From positions 3,562,001-3,626,000 of the forward strand of contig NZ_CP156060.1 of assembly GCF_039778605.1 (NCBI RefSeq): DNA of 64,000 nucleotides, written 5' to 3'. Source of the stretch: Flavobacterium sp. WV_118_3 (GTDB lineage: Bacteria; Bacteroidota; Bacteroidia; Flavobacteriales; Flavobacteriaceae). Positions 7,525-16,748 of this stretch are shown piece after piece. The notes under the pieces were generated by a model. That model was not told the origin of the DNA. It made no database searches and saw only the letters and a list, made by a program, of their open reading frames with translations. The position numbers were made by a program, and so were the translations under genes. Positions within the stretch are counted from its first letter, which is position 1; every line of letters begins with the position of its first letter.

Positions 7525-8823
7525 TTGGACTCAGACCCCGTCAGTTTACTCAGTACTATAGATTTTAACCTGATACTTCTAATTGCAGGAATAGTGTTCC
7601 TGTTGTGCTGTTCTGCACTGATATCCGGTGCCGAAACCGCACTTTTCTCACTTAATAAAAAAGAAATCGAAGCCTTGAGAGCTGGCGATGGAATCCGTGG
7701 AAAGCAAATCGGCAGATTGTTGGAAGCGCCTAAAAAGTTGTCGATGACGTTTTTGGTGGCCAATAACTTTTCGAATATTGCGATCGTGGTCTTGTTTTCC
7801 TATCTGGGCGATCGGGTTTTTTCGGAATTGATGGCGATCGGGACTAAAATTCTGCTGGAAATCGCATTGGTAGCGGTGCTGATTCTTTTCTTTGGAGAGG
7901 TACTGCCCAAAATGTATGCGACCCGTAATAATGTCAAATTTGCACAGGGTGTTAGTGGTTTGGTGGTTTTGCTCGATAAACTGCTTACGCCGGTTAGTAT
8001 TCCGCTGCGAAAGATTATTATCTATCTGTATAAAAAAATAGGACGGGAAAAAGAAAATTTCTCGGTCGACCAGTTGTCGCAGGCATTGGAAATGACCGAT
8101 TATGGGGATGCTACTAAAGAAGAACAAAAAATACTGGAAGGAATTGTGAGCTTCGGAAATACCGAAGCCCGACAGGTGATGAGTCCCCGTATTGATGTGT
8201 TTGCTTTGGATATGGAAGATTCCTTCCCGGAAATTGTCGCGCAGATCGTAGAAAAAGGCTATTCCCGAATACCGGTTTTTAAAGAAGATATCGACCATAT
8301 AGAGGGTGTTTTGTTTGTAAAAGACCTGCTTCCTCATATCGATAAAACGGATTTTGAATGGCAAAAGTTGCTTCGGGAGCCGTTTTTTGTCCCGGAAAAT
8401 AAAAAACTGGACAACCTCTTAAAGGAATTTCAGGGTATGAAAAATCACCTGGCGATTGTCGTTGATGAATATGGCGGAACTTCAGGAGTGATTTCGCTGG
8501 AAGATATTCTGGAAGAAATCGTTGGGGATATCAGTGATGAATTTGACGATGAAAATATTGTCTTTTCACAGATCGATACCAAAAACTTTTTGTTTGAAGG
8601 GAAAATCAGCCTGAAGGATTTTTATCGGATTGTACCGGTAAACGAAGAGGTTTTTGAAACCAGTAAGGGGGAATCGGAAACACTGGCCGGATTTATTTTG
8701 GAGATTTCGGGAAATTTTCCGAAAAAGCATCAGAAAATAAATTTTGCAGATTGTATATTTACCGTCGAATCGGTAGACAAACGCCGGGTCAAACAAATTA
8801 AAGTTACCTTGCTCGATGAATAG
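7525..8823 (+). CDS. gldE: Gliding motility-associated protein GldE (CNNM/CorC-type membrane protein)
   Basis: The 432-residue protein has an N-terminal CNNM/DUF21 membrane domain with about four hydrophobic segments (LILLIAGIVFLLCCSALISG, LEIALVAVLILFFGEVLPK and others). Two CBS motifs follow (MSPRIDVFAL and the region ending FVKDLLPH; then GGTSGVISLEDILEEIVGDI), and then a CorC/HlyC C-terminal domain. The family is linked to magnesium/cobalt transport. GldE is named from work in Flavobacterium johnsoniae, where it is paired with GldD in gliding and T9SS function. The start is a TTG; no ATG is available without losing the first membrane helix. Its 3' end overlaps gldD by 8 bases. Confidence 0.9.
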   Translation: MDSDPVSLLSTIDFNLILLIAGIVFLLCCSALISGAETALFSLNKKEIEALRAGDGIRGKQIGRLLEAPKKLSMTFLVANNFSNIAIVVLFSYLGDRVFSELMAIGTKILLEIALVAVLILFFGEVLPKMYATRNNVKFAQGVSGLVVLLDKLLTPVSIPLRKIIIYLYKKIGREKENFSVDQLSQALEMTDYGDATKEEQKILEGIVSFGNTEARQVMSPRIDVFALDMEDSFPEIVAQIVEKGYSRIPVFKEDIDHIEGVLFVKDLLPHIDKTDFEWQKLLREPFFVPENKKLDNLLKEFQGMKNHLAIVVDEYGGTSGVISLEDILEEIVGDISDEFDDENIVFSQIDTKNFLFEGKISLKDFYRIVPVNEEVFETSKGESETLAGFILEISGNFPKKHQKINFADCIFTVESVDKRRVKQIKVTLLDE

Positions 8824-9385
8824 AATACTTAAAAATACCGCTTTTGCATTGTTGATGACTGCAGGATTGCTGCTTACGGCTTGTAAAGGCGATGTGGTGC
8901 CAAAGCCAAAAGCGTACCTGAGTCTGGAATATCCAAAACCGGAATACACACCTTTTAACGATGGATGTGCGTTTACCTTCGATGTAAACAACCGGACGAA
9001 GATCACTAAAAAAGGAGCGTGCGGGTTTGATATCAGTTATCCAAATATGAAAGGAACCATTTATATCGATTATAAACCGGTTAATAATAATATTGATGTC
9101 TTGTTGCGGGATGCGCAGAAACTGACCTACGAGCACGTAATTAAAGCCGATGACATACAAGAACAGCCGTTTATCAACGGAAGGGAGAAAGTATACGGGA
9201 TGTTTTATCAGGTTGGTGGAAATGCGGCAACCAACGCGCAGTTTTATGTGACGGATAGCACCAGACATTTTATAGTAGGATCGGTATATTTTTATACCAA
9301 ACCCAATTTTGATTCCATTATGCCGGCGGCAAGTTATATTAAAAATGACATGCGTAAGATTATGGAAAGCTTACGCTGGAAATAA
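8816..9385 (+). CDS. gldD: Gliding motility lipoprotein GldD
   Basis: The 189-residue protein begins with a lipoprotein signal ending in the lipobox LLLTAC, so it is anchored to a membrane. The mature part (YLSLEYPKPEYTPF, DISYPNMKGTIYIDY, REKVYGMFYQVGGNAATNA) matches GldD, a lipoprotein required for gliding in F. johnsoniae. It overlaps gldE by 8 bases (ATGAATAG), which implies translational coupling. The gene ends at a perfect 19-bp hairpin terminator. The other gld/spr genes are not in this window. Confidence 0.9.
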   Translation: MNRILKNTAFALLMTAGLLLTACKGDVVPKPKAYLSLEYPKPEYTPFNDGCAFTFDVNNRTKITKKGACGFDISYPNMKGTIYIDYKPVNNNIDVLLRDAQKLTYEHVIKADDIQEQPFINGREKVYGMFYQVGGNAATNAQFYVTDSTRHFIVGSVYFYTKPNFDSIMPAASYIKNDMRKIMESLRWK

Positions 9386-9393
9386 AAATAAAA

Positions 9394-9435
9394 GACATAA
9401 AAAAAGCGAACCAAACGGTTCGCTTTTTTTATGTC
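9394..9435. terminator. Bidirectional terminator between gldD and the HMA lipoprotein gene
   Basis: A perfect 19-bp stem: GACATAAAAAAAGCGAACC (9394-9412) against its complement ending at 9435, with a 4-base loop. A- and T-runs on both sides let it act in either direction. Confidence 0.9.
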
Positions 9436-9448
9436 GCAAAGCTTTTGA

Positions 9449-9826
9449 TTAGGCTTTTTTCAATTCTTCTTTCATGTTCGACACTTTATAGGTCTTTCCA
9501 TCGGCAACGCCTTCAACCGTTTGTGTTAAAGAAGCAGTAGATTGTTTGTTGGCGTCGAATTCAACCGTAGCGGTTTTGGTTTCAAAATCAACTTTTGCAG
9601 AAGTTACACCGTCCAAACGGCCTAATTTGTTTTCGATCGTAGCGGCACAACCCATTGCACAAGTCATTCCTTCGATGTTAAAGCTTGCTGTTTCCATTTT
9701 GGCAGCAACATCTTTAGCGTTCTCGGTCGCTACCGTTCCTGCTGTAGTGTTTTTCTCTTCTTTTTTGCAGCTAACCAATGCAAATGCGGCAAATGCAAAT
9801 ACGGCTATTTTTTTAGTGATATTCAT
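9449..9826 (-). CDS. Heavy-metal-associated (HMA) domain lipoprotein
   Basis: The 125-residue protein has a lipoprotein signal with lipobox cysteine C20 (FALVSC), a short linker, and one HMA fold: GMTCAMGCAATIENKL, then the strand VTSAKVDFETKTATVEF. The metal loop has C56 and C60, three residues apart (CxxxC) instead of the usual CxxC of copper chaperones. It may carry copper or another soft metal at the inner face of the outer membrane, or have lost that role. No metal ATPase or efflux gene is adjacent. It is monocistronic. Confidence 0.8.
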   Translation of the reverse strand: MNITKKIAVFAFAAFALVSCKKEEKNTTAGTVATENAKDVAAKMETASFNIEGMTCAMGCAATIENKLGRLDGVTSAKVDFETKTATVEFDANKQSTASLTQTVEGVADGKTYKVSNMKEELKKA

Positions 9827-9937
9827 AAGGACTATTTTAAGATTAAAAAGCTCTTTTGGAGCGCGTTACAAAATTATAAAAAAAGGAGCGTTTTCCCGTT
9901 TTATTGTTGGACTTTTACGTCTTAAAAAAATACTAAA

Positions 9938-10801
9938 ATGACAAAACAGATCAAATGGATATTGCTGATTGGACTTTCTTTAATCTGGGGAAGTTCTTTT
10001 ATCCTGATTAAAAGAGGTCTTGTTGGATTAACTCCTTTTCAGCTGGGCGCTTTGCGGATGTTGTTTGCGGCCGCTTTTTTATTGATTGTCGGATTCCGAA
10101 GTCTTACTAAAATTCCGTCGCATAAATGGAAATACATTGCCTTGACCGCTTTTGTCGGAACGTTTATGCCGGTGTTTTTGTTTTCCTTTGCGCAAACGGA
10201 AGTCAGTAGTGCGACCAGCGCGATCCTAAATTCATTAACACCTTTAAATACGTTATTGCTGGGTGCTTTTTTATTTGGATTGGAATTTCAGCGCCGACAG
10301 TTTTTCGGGGTGATTATAGGGCTTATCGGATGTGTGGTGCTGATTTATTCCGGAGCGAAAAGTAATCCCAATCAGAATTATTATTTTGCGATTCTGGTGG
10401 TGATTGCAGCAGTTTGCTATGCGATGAATGTAAATTTGATCAAAAAATATCTGTCGGATGTGAATTCTTTGAGTATTACAACCGGGAATTTCGTAGTGTT
10501 GATGATTCCGGCGATTATCGTATTATCCTGTACCGATTTCTTTCAGGTAATGGGTGAGGCGCAAGTACAGGAATCGGCTATGTATGTTGCAATTTTAGGA
10601 ATTTTAGGAACCGGTATCGCGAATATTGTTTTCTTTAGACTGATTCAAATGTCATCGCCTATTTTTGCGTCTTCCGTGACGTATCTGATTCCGGTGGTTG
10701 CTTTTGTTTGGGGAATACTGGATAATGAAAAAATGGAATTGTTTCAGATTGTAGGAGCGCTGATCATTCTGATAGGCGTGTATTTCTCCGCTCGAAAATA
10801 A
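9938..10801 (+). CDS. DMT superfamily (EamA) membrane transporter
   Basis: The 287-residue protein has ten predicted membrane helices in two EamA repeats. The first has the signature LIWGSSFILIKRGL; the second starts about residue 150 and ends LIILIGVYFSARK. The family exports amino acids, purines, drugs and other small metabolites. The substrate cannot be inferred here. It stands alone between a minus-strand lipoprotein gene and the M16 peptidase genes and ends in a strong terminator. Confidence 0.85.
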   Translation: MTKQIKWILLIGLSLIWGSSFILIKRGLVGLTPFQLGALRMLFAAAFLLIVGFRSLTKIPSHKWKYIALTAFVGTFMPVFLFSFAQTEVSSATSAILNSLTPLNTLLLGAFLFGLEFQRRQFFGVIIGLIGCVVLIYSGAKSNPNQNYYFAILVVIAAVCYAMNVNLIKKYLSDVNSLSITTGNFVVLMIPAIIVLSCTDFFQVMGEAQVQESAMYVAILGILGTGIANIVFFRLIQMSSPIFASSVTYLIPVVAFVWGILDNEKMELFQIVGALIILIGVYFSARK

Positions 10802-10830
10802 AAAAGGCCGCTCGAAAGCGGCCTTTTATT
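10802..10830 (+). terminator. Terminator after the EamA transporter gene
   Basis: Arms AAAAGGCCGCT and AGCGGCCTTTT with a 4-base loop, directly after the stop codon and followed by T-rich sequence. The A-rich left side may let it also serve the convergent M16 gene. Confidence 0.85.
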
Positions 10831-10847
10831 TTGAATCGGGTTATTGA

Positions 10848-12890
10848 TTACTGAAAGTCAGCAGCAGTAACACCTTCGTTGATTTTTACATCCGATGTAG
10901 TGAAATCAAGGTCCATACCTACATTCATGATCGTTTTGTAAGGAACTTTGATACCTTTTACTTCTTTATAATCACCGTAAGTAACCATTTGTGTCATTTT
11001 CTGACCACCTCTTTCCATGGTTTTGGCTTCTCCAACTTTTAAACCTGTTTTTACGTCATAGTATAACGTTGTTTTTCCGTTTTCGATAGCGTAAGCGTCA
11101 GCTCCGTTAATCGTCTCAATTCCTTTGATTTTAAGGTCGGCTCTTTTTGCGTAAGCTAATTCCGGGAAAGCAGCAGCGTTTTCTTTTTTCTCTTTGAATT
11201 CTTCAGCAGTATAGTCTTTACGTTGTCCTTGTTGTACCGCATAAGCTGCTTTGTCGCTTACAACTTGTTTTGACATGGTCATACCAGCTACTTTCATTTC
11301 CATTAGCGATTTGCTGTCGGAAGTGTGTTTGCTGATCAATTCCAAAGCTTGTCCTTGGATAGAAGCTGTCGAAACAGTAGCCAATGATTTTACTCCGGCT
11401 ACGGCTTTTTCACCACCAATGGCTTTGATGTAGTTGTCGAATACTGTTTTGGCAGTAACTCCGGCAGGAATTGGTTTGTTTACCGCTGGTTTTTCAGTTG
11501 GGTTTCCGTATTTGTCAAAATAGAAAATAGGTGTTTTTAACGACTGTAATCCTGGTAATACATCAGCCGCTTTTCCAACTACAACAATACGAGTGTTGTC
11601 AGAAAGGAAATATTTGTTGGCTGCGTTACGGATATCCTCCGGAGTAACAGCACTGATGTTTTTAATATAGTTTTCGTAGAAATCTTCCGGTAAGTTTTGA
11701 GTGGCTGTGTTTAAAGCGTAACGGGCAATAGTAGCCGGTTTTTCGATTTGCATTACGAAGTTTCCGATGTATTTGGCTTTTGCATTTTTAAGATCTTCAG
11801 CAGAAACTAAATCCGTTTTGATACGTTTTAGTTCGTTAAAGAATTCGACAACGGCACTGTCGGTAACAGCGTTTCTAACAGAAGCGGAAGAACGGAATTT
11901 CGTTACATATTTTCCGGATCCGATAGAAGAGTACGCGCCATAAGTCCATCCGTGTTTTTCACGTAGGTTTAAGAATAAACGTCCTTCACCACCACCACCT
12001 AAGATTTGGTTGGCTAATAAAGTAGCGAAGTAATCTTTGTCGGTCATTTTTAAATTCACCGTGTTTACCAAGGCAATTTCCGATTGTACCGCGTTTGGCA
12101 TATCTACAAAGTTGATTTGCGAATACTGAACGTTTTTAGGGTCAGAATAGGTTAATTGCGGCGCGATGGCTTTTTTCCAGGAACCGAAAAGTTTTTCAAC
12201 CGTTTTTTTAACTTCTTTTGTGTTTACATCACCAATTACAACAAGGTAGGCGTTACCTGGAACGAAATAGGTGTTGTAGTTTAATACAACGTCGTTTAAG
12301 CTTACTTTGTTGATGCTTTCTTCGCTTAAGTATTCTCCGCTAGGGTGTGATTTTCCAAAAGCTAAAACGTTTTCAACGCGAGATGCTACAGCAGTAACGC
12401 TTTTCTCCTGCGATTTGATTCCTTCTAATAATTTAGCTTTTTCTTTGTCGAATTCTTCCTGAGTGAATACCGGGTGTAAAGCACCTTCGGCCATTAATTC
12501 AAGGATTCTTCCCGAATATTTGGATAGTCCACTGGCATTCGCTCCGTTAGAAGAAAAACTGATGTTGGCTCCTAAAAAGTCAACTTCTTCGTTAAAAGTG
12601 TCTTTGGATATTTTTTTGCTTCCTTTTCCGATCATGCTGCTCGTTAAATCGGCAACACCTTTTTTATCACCTTCCGCATACGGAGGGTTGTCTAAAGTAA
12701 GGGTGTAGGAAACACGTGGTAATTTATGGTTTTCAACAACCATTACTTTTAAACCGTTTTTTAAAGTAAAGGTTTCCGGTTTTTTAACATTGATAGTTGG
12801 TGCTGGTCCCGGTTTCGGTTGAGGTCTGTCTTGTGCTTGCATAGTAATCGATAAAAACAAGCTCGCTGCTATATATATAAATTTTTTCAT
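10848..12890 (-). CDS. M16 family peptidase-like protein, non-catalytic subunit with extra C-terminal domain
   Basis: This 680-residue exported protein has a signal peptide (FIYIAASLFLSITMQAQ), then two M16 domains up to about residue 460. It lacks the HxxEH zinc motif: the equivalent region reads KKGVADLTSSM. It keeps the GGGGEGRLFLNLREKHGWTY segment typical of the partner subunit, which contributes Arg and Tyr to the active site. The last ~200 residues form an extra beta-rich domain resembling LolA-type lipoprotein-binding folds (tentative). The HxxEH-containing gene lies 13 bases upstream, so the pair probably makes a periplasmic heterodimer like mitochondrial processing peptidase. Confidence 0.88.
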   Translation of the reverse strand: MKKFIYIAASLFLSITMQAQDRPQPKPGPAPTINVKKPETFTLKNGLKVMVVENHKLPRVSYTLTLDNPPYAEGDKKGVADLTSSMIGKGSKKISKDTFNEEVDFLGANISFSSNGANASGLSKYSGRILELMAEGALHPVFTQEEFDKEKAKLLEGIKSQEKSVTAVASRVENVLAFGKSHPSGEYLSEESINKVSLNDVVLNYNTYFVPGNAYLVVIGDVNTKEVKKTVEKLFGSWKKAIAPQLTYSDPKNVQYSQINFVDMPNAVQSEIALVNTVNLKMTDKDYFATLLANQILGGGGEGRLFLNLREKHGWTYGAYSSIGSGKYVTKFRSSASVRNAVTDSAVVEFFNELKRIKTDLVSAEDLKNAKAKYIGNFVMQIEKPATIARYALNTATQNLPEDFYENYIKNISAVTPEDIRNAANKYFLSDNTRIVVVGKAADVLPGLQSLKTPIFYFDKYGNPTEKPAVNKPIPAGVTAKTVFDNYIKAIGGEKAVAGVKSLATVSTASIQGQALELISKHTSDSKSLMEMKVAGMTMSKQVVSDKAAYAVQQGQRKDYTAEEFKEKKENAAAFPELAYAKRADLKIKGIETINGADAYAIENGKTTLYYDVKTGLKVGEAKTMERGGQKMTQMVTYGDYKEVKGIKVPYKTIMNVGMDLDFTTSDVKINEGVTAADFQ

Positions 12891-12903
12891 GATGAATGGC
12901 TGC

Positions 12904-14229
12904 TTAGTTTTGTGCTTTGTCTTTTGCTGGAGTGTAATCTAAAATCAAACGTTGGTTCGGGTTTAAGTATTTCTTTGCCACGTCTCTGATTTCTTCACGC
13001 GTAATAGAACGGTAAATGTCAATTTCAGTATTGATCAGGTTTACGTCACCATATAATAAATAGTACGATGCCAGATTTTCGGCAACACCTTCCAGATTGG
13101 AATTGCTGTTTACGTTTTGGTTTTCGTATTGGTTTTGTAATTTTTGGAAGTCTTTTTCAGAAATTAATTCCGTTTGTAATTTTACGATTTCCTCATCCAT
13201 TCCTTTGATTAAGTCAGCAGGAGTGTTCGGGCTTAATGGTAAACCATAGATAAAATACACACCGTAGTCTTCCTGACTGTAGTTGAAAGCTCCGATTTGT
13301 AAAGCCATTTTTTTCTCGTCAACCATCTTTTTGTATAGTCTTGAGCTTTTTCCGTCCGATAAGATCGAAGAGATCATATCCAATACTCTCGCATCACGTG
13401 TTTTCATTGATGGCGTTCTGTAGGCAGTAACCGCCATTGGAATCTGAATGTTTGGATCTTCGTAAGTCGCGTGTAATGTTTGTGTGATGGGAGCCTCTTC
13501 GAATTTCTCACGGGTAATCGGCGTTCCTTTCTGGATTGGTCCGAAATATTTTTGTACCCATTCTTTCGCCTGAGCCGAATCAAAATCTCCGGCAACAACT
13601 AATACCGCATTGTTAGGAATGTAGAATTTTTTGTTGAAAGCCTGGAATTCCTGTAAAGTAGCTGCATCCAAATGTTCCATTGAACCGATTGGAGCCCAAC
13701 GGTATGGGTGTTTGGTAAAGATGTTCTTTTTAACTTCAGTAAATAAATTACCGTAAGGCTGATTGTCTACACGTAATCTTTTTTCTTCTTTAACAACTTC
13801 GTTTTGAGTGTCTACACCGATCTGGTTGATAACCGGGTGCATTAGTCTTTCGGATTCCATCCATAAAGCCAGTTCCAGATTGTTCGACGGGAAAACTTCG
13901 TAGTAATAGGTTCTGTCGTCCGACGTGTTGGCATTGTTGTTTCCTCCGTTGGCGGTTACGATTTTAAACCATTCGCCACGGGCGATGTTTTTGGTTCCTT
14001 CGAATAAAAGGTGTTCAAAAAAGTGTGCGAATCCCGTTCTGTTTGGGTTTTCGTCTTTGGCACCCACATGGTACATTACGGATGTAACGACTACCGGAGC
14101 CGATGGATCCTTGTGTAAAATCACATGAAGTCCGTTGTCTAAATTGTATTCTTCAAACGCTACTTTCTGCGCTGAAGCTACGCCGCCAAGCATCAGAAGT
14201 GAACTCAAAGCCATTAAAGATTTTTTCAT
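12904..14229 (-). CDS. M16 family zinc metallopeptidase, catalytic subunit
   Basis: The protein (441 residues from the chosen start) has a signal peptide (MKKSLMALSSLLMLGGVASA). The M16 inverted zinc motif is present as HFFEH in GFAHFFEHLLFEGT, with the downstream glutamate region NEVVKEEKRLRVDN. An upstream ATG at 14271 would place 14 extra residues before the signal peptide, so 14229 is preferred. It should pair with the product of the next gene and degrade peptides in the periplasm or at the cell surface; the natural substrate is unknown. Confidence 0.9.
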   Translation of the reverse strand: MKKSLMALSSLLMLGGVASAQKVAFEEYNLDNGLHVILHKDPSAPVVVTSVMYHVGAKDENPNRTGFAHFFEHLLFEGTKNIARGEWFKIVTANGGNNNANTSDDRTYYYEVFPSNNLELALWMESERLMHPVINQIGVDTQNEVVKEEKRLRVDNQPYGNLFTEVKKNIFTKHPYRWAPIGSMEHLDAATLQEFQAFNKKFYIPNNAVLVVAGDFDSAQAKEWVQKYFGPIQKGTPITREKFEEAPITQTLHATYEDPNIQIPMAVTAYRTPSMKTRDARVLDMISSILSDGKSSRLYKKMVDEKKMALQIGAFNYSQEDYGVYFIYGLPLSPNTPADLIKGMDEEIVKLQTELISEKDFQKLQNQYENQNVNSNSNLEGVAENLASYYLLYGDVNLINTEIDIYRSITREEIRDVAKKYLNPNQRLILDYTPAKDKAQN

Positions 14230-14369
14230 AAAAATTAGTAATTTATTTTTGATAACGATATAGGTGTGCAATTTCGGTAAAAAGTTACAGGTAACCGTTT
14301 TGTTTTCTGGAAAATATGTGCTTTTTTTTGATTAATATTTGTGTATACACCAAAATTACAGGTATATGG

Positions 14370-14399
14370 TTGTTTCATAAAGAATTAGTTGTATATTTG
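14370..14399 (+). promoter_or_regulatory. Promoter of rplU-rpmA
   Basis: TTG at 14370-14372, a 19-base spacer, then TATATTTG at 14392-14399: a full match to the Bacteroidota housekeeping promoter, about 33 bases upstream of the rplU ATG. Confidence 0.75.
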
Positions 14400-14431
14400 C
14401 AGACTTAAAAAATTAATCAAACATTATTGTT

Positions 14432-14794
14432 ATGTACGCAATCGTAGAGATAGCAGGGCAACAATTCAAAGTAAGCAAAGACCAAAAGGTTTATGTTCAC
14501 CGTTTGGCTTCTGAAGAAGGAACTAAAGTTACTTTTGACAAAGTTCTTTTATTAGATGACAACGGAAACGTAACTTTAGGCGCCCCAGCTGTAGAAGGTG
14601 CTTCAGTAGAAGCGCAAGTGTTAAAACACTTAAAAGGTGATAAAGTAATCGTTTTCAAAAAGAAAAGAAGAAAAGGTTACAAAAAGAAAAACGGTCACAG
14701 ACAATCTTTAACGCAAATCGTAATCAGTGGTATCACCGGAGCGGGAGCTACAAAGAAAAAAGCGACTAAAAAAGCGGAAGCTACAGAAGAATAA
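14432..14794 (+). CDS. rplU: Large ribosomal subunit protein bL21
   Basis: The protein starts [14 protein letters not shown], the diagnostic bL21 N-terminus, and has the conserved [20 protein letters not shown] segment that binds 23S rRNA. At 120 residues it is slightly longer than the E. coli protein because of a lysine/alanine-rich tail ([16 protein letters not shown]). It is first in a two-gene operon with rpmA (23-base gap) and has a clear promoter. Confidence 0.97.
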   Translation: MYAIVEIAGQQFKVSKDQKVYVHRLASEEGTKVTFDKVLLLDDNGNVTLGAPAVEGASVEAQVLKHLKGDKVIVFKKKRRKGYKKKNGHRQSLTQIVISGITGAGATKKKATKKAEATEE

Positions 14795-14817
14795 TTAACA
14801 TTAAAAACTAATACGTC

Positions 14818-15078
14818 ATGGCTCACAAGAAAGGTGTCGGTAGTTCCAAGAATGGTAGAGAATCAGAATCGAAACGTTTAGGTGTTAAGATTTTTGGTGG
14901 TCAAGCTGCAATTGCTGGAAACATTATCGTAAGACAAAGAGGTTCTAAACACAATCCGGGAGAAAACGTTTACATGGGTAAAGATCATACTTTACATGCA
15001 AAAGTTGACGGAGTGGTGAAATTCCAGAAAAAAGGAGAAAACAAATCCTATGTTTCTGTAGTTCCATTCGAAGCATAA
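14818..15078 (+). CDS. rpmA: Large ribosomal subunit protein bL27
   Basis: An 86-residue protein with the bL27 hallmarks [20 protein letters not shown] and [19 protein letters not shown]. The N-terminus reaches toward the peptidyl transferase centre in known ribosomes. There is no Firmicutes-type N-terminal cleavage extension. Co-transcribed with rplU and closed by a strong terminator. Confidence 0.97.
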   Translation: MAHKKGVGSSKNGRESESKRLGVKIFGGQAAIAGNIIVRQRGSKHNPGENVYMGKDHTLHAKVDGVVKFQKKGENKSYVSVVPFEA

Positions 15079-15108
15079 GAATCTATCTTATCTTACCAGA
15101 AAAAATAT

Positions 15109-15140
15109 AAAAAGCCCGCTTCTCTGAAGCGGGCTTTTTT
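15109..15140 (+). terminator. Terminator of the rplU-rpmA operon
   Basis: Arms AAAAAGCCCGCTTC and GAAGCGGGCTTTTT with a TCT loop (15123-15125), ending in a T-run. Confidence 0.93.
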
Positions 15141-15182
15141 GTGCTTATTAGCCGGACAAATCGGACAGGTTTAAACGCATGG

Positions 15183-15211
15183 TGATATAAAACCTGTCAG
15201 GTTTTATATCA
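15183..15211. repeat. Palindrome related to the ACCTGACAGGT repeat family (variant copy)
   Basis: A perfect 14-bp dyad around base 15197: TGATATAAAACCTG against CAGGTTTTATATCA. It contains the family's 11-base unit ACCTGTCAGGT once, with different flanks from the canonical copies. It sits between the convergent rpmA and ahcY genes. Confidence 0.6.
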
Positions 15212-15216
15212 GGCAC

Positions 15217-15246
15217 AAAAAAAAGACCTCAATTTTGAGGTCTTTT
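15217..15246 (-). terminator. Terminator of ahcY
   Basis: Arms AAAAGACCTCAA (15221-15232) and TTGAGGTCTTTT (15235-15246); on the minus strand the hairpin is followed by a run of Ts. It lies 22 bases after the ahcY stop. Confidence 0.85.
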
Positions 15247-15268
15247 CTGTTACAGGATATTTTGGGGA

Positions 15269-16585
15269 TTAATATCTGTAATATTCCGGTTTGAATGGTC
15301 CTGAAACTTCCACACCAATATAAGCCGCTTGTTCTGTATTTAATGTTTCCAGTTCAACGCCTAATTTAGCAAGGTGTAAAGCCGCTACTTTTTCATCTAA
15401 GTGTTTTGGTAGCATATAAACCTGATTTTCGTATTTATCGCTGTGTTTCCATAATTCGATCTGTGCCAACGTTTGGTTGGTGAACGAGTTACTCATTACA
15501 AAGCTTGGGTGACCTGTTGCACAACCTAAGTTTACCAAACGACCTTCAGCTAAAATGATAATGTCTACACCGTTGATTGTATATTTGTCAACCTGAGGTT
15601 TGATTTCGATTTTAGAAGCACCATGGTTTTTGTTTAACCAGGCCATATCGATTTCGTTATCGAAGTGACCGATGTTACAAACGATCGTTTTGTCTTTCAT
15701 CTTCTCGAAATGCTTCCCGATAACGATGTCTTTGTTTCCTGTTGTAGTGATGATGATATCAGCATTGGCTACTACAGTGTCTAATTTTTTAACTTCAAAA
15801 CCGTCCATTGCAGCCTGTAAAGCACAGATTGGATCAATTTCAGTAACGGTTACAATAGAACCGGCGCCACGGAAAGAAGCTGCTGTTCCTTTTCCAACAT
15901 CACCATATCCACATACAACTACTCTTTTTCCAGCTAACATTACATCTGTAGCACGACGGATGGCATCTACAGCACTTTCTTTACAACCGTATTTGTTGTC
16001 GAATTTCGATTTGGTAACCGAGTCATTTACGTTGATAGCAGGCATTGGTAATGTTCCGTTTTTCATTCTTTCGTATAAACGGTGAACACCTGTTGTAGTC
16101 TCTTCTGATAATCCTTTAATGCCAGGAATTAATTCAGGATAACGGTCGATAACCATATTGGTTAAATCACCACCGTCGTCTAAGATCATGTTTAACGGTT
16201 GTCTGTCTTCTCCAAAGAATAAAGTCTGTTCAATACACCAGTCGAATTCTTCCTCGTTAAGACCTTTCCATGCATAAACCTGTACGCCTGTTGCAGCAAT
16301 TGCAGCAGCAGCCTGATCCTGAGTGGAGAAAATATTACAAGAACTCCAGGTGACTTCAGCTCCTAAAGCAATTAAAGTTTCAATTAAAACCGCAGTCTGG
16401 ATCGTCATGTGAAGACATCCTGCAATTCGGGCACCTTTAAGAGGCTGCTCGTCTTTATATTCTGCACGAAGTGCCATTAATCCCGGCATTTCCGCTTCTG
16501 CTAATTCGATCTCTTTTCTTCCCCAGGCAGCCAGAGAAATATCTTTTACTTTGTAAGCCACGAAAGGCAATGTTTTTGTGCTCAT
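15269..16585 (-). CDS. ahcY: Adenosylhomocysteinase
   Basis: SAH hydrolase reversibly splits S-adenosylhomocysteine into adenosine and homocysteine, clearing the product inhibitor of SAM-dependent methyltransferases. The 438-residue protein has the substrate-site [15 protein letters not shown], the NAD-binding Rossmann motif [15 protein letters not shown], the [10 protein letters not shown] segment, and the C-terminal KPEYYRY that reaches the cofactor of the neighbouring subunit. A TAAATTTG -7 box is at 16628-16621 on the minus strand. It is divergent from the phosphopantetheinyl transferase gene; no riboswitch is apparent in the 163-base gap. Confidence 0.97.
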   Translation of the reverse strand: MSTKTLPFVAYKVKDISLAAWGRKEIELAEAEMPGLMALRAEYKDEQPLKGARIAGCLHMTIQTAVLIETLIALGAEVTWSSCNIFSTQDQAAAAIAATGVQVYAWKGLNEEEFDWCIEQTLFFGEDRQPLNMILDDGGDLTNMVIDRYPELIPGIKGLSEETTTGVHRLYERMKNGTLPMPAINVNDSVTKSKFDNKYGCKESAVDAIRRATDVMLAGKRVVVCGYGDVGKGTAASFRGAGSIVTVTEIDPICALQAAMDGFEVKKLDTVVANADIIITTTGNKDIVIGKHFEKMKDKTIVCNIGHFDNEIDMAWLNKNHGASKIEIKPQVDKYTINGVDIIILAEGRLVNLGCATGHPSFVMSNSFTNQTLAQIELWKHSDKYENQVYMLPKHLDEKVAALHLAKLGVELETLNTEQAAYIGVEVSGPFKPEYYRY

Positions 16586-16748
16586 CTGCTTTATTATTTG
16601 TATTTACAAAAAATTTAGTGCAAATTTACGGAATTAGTTTTTAAAATTAGAAGGATAACCGGATATTTCGTGTTTGCCGGTAAAGCTAACGTTTTCGTTA
16701 TCAGAAAAATAAAAATATACTACTTCAATATATAAATCATCCGCGCTA

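Noticed and set aside
16586..16748. SAH or SAM riboswitch upstream of ahcY
   Set aside because: No aptamer core was recognisable in the divergent 163-base region.
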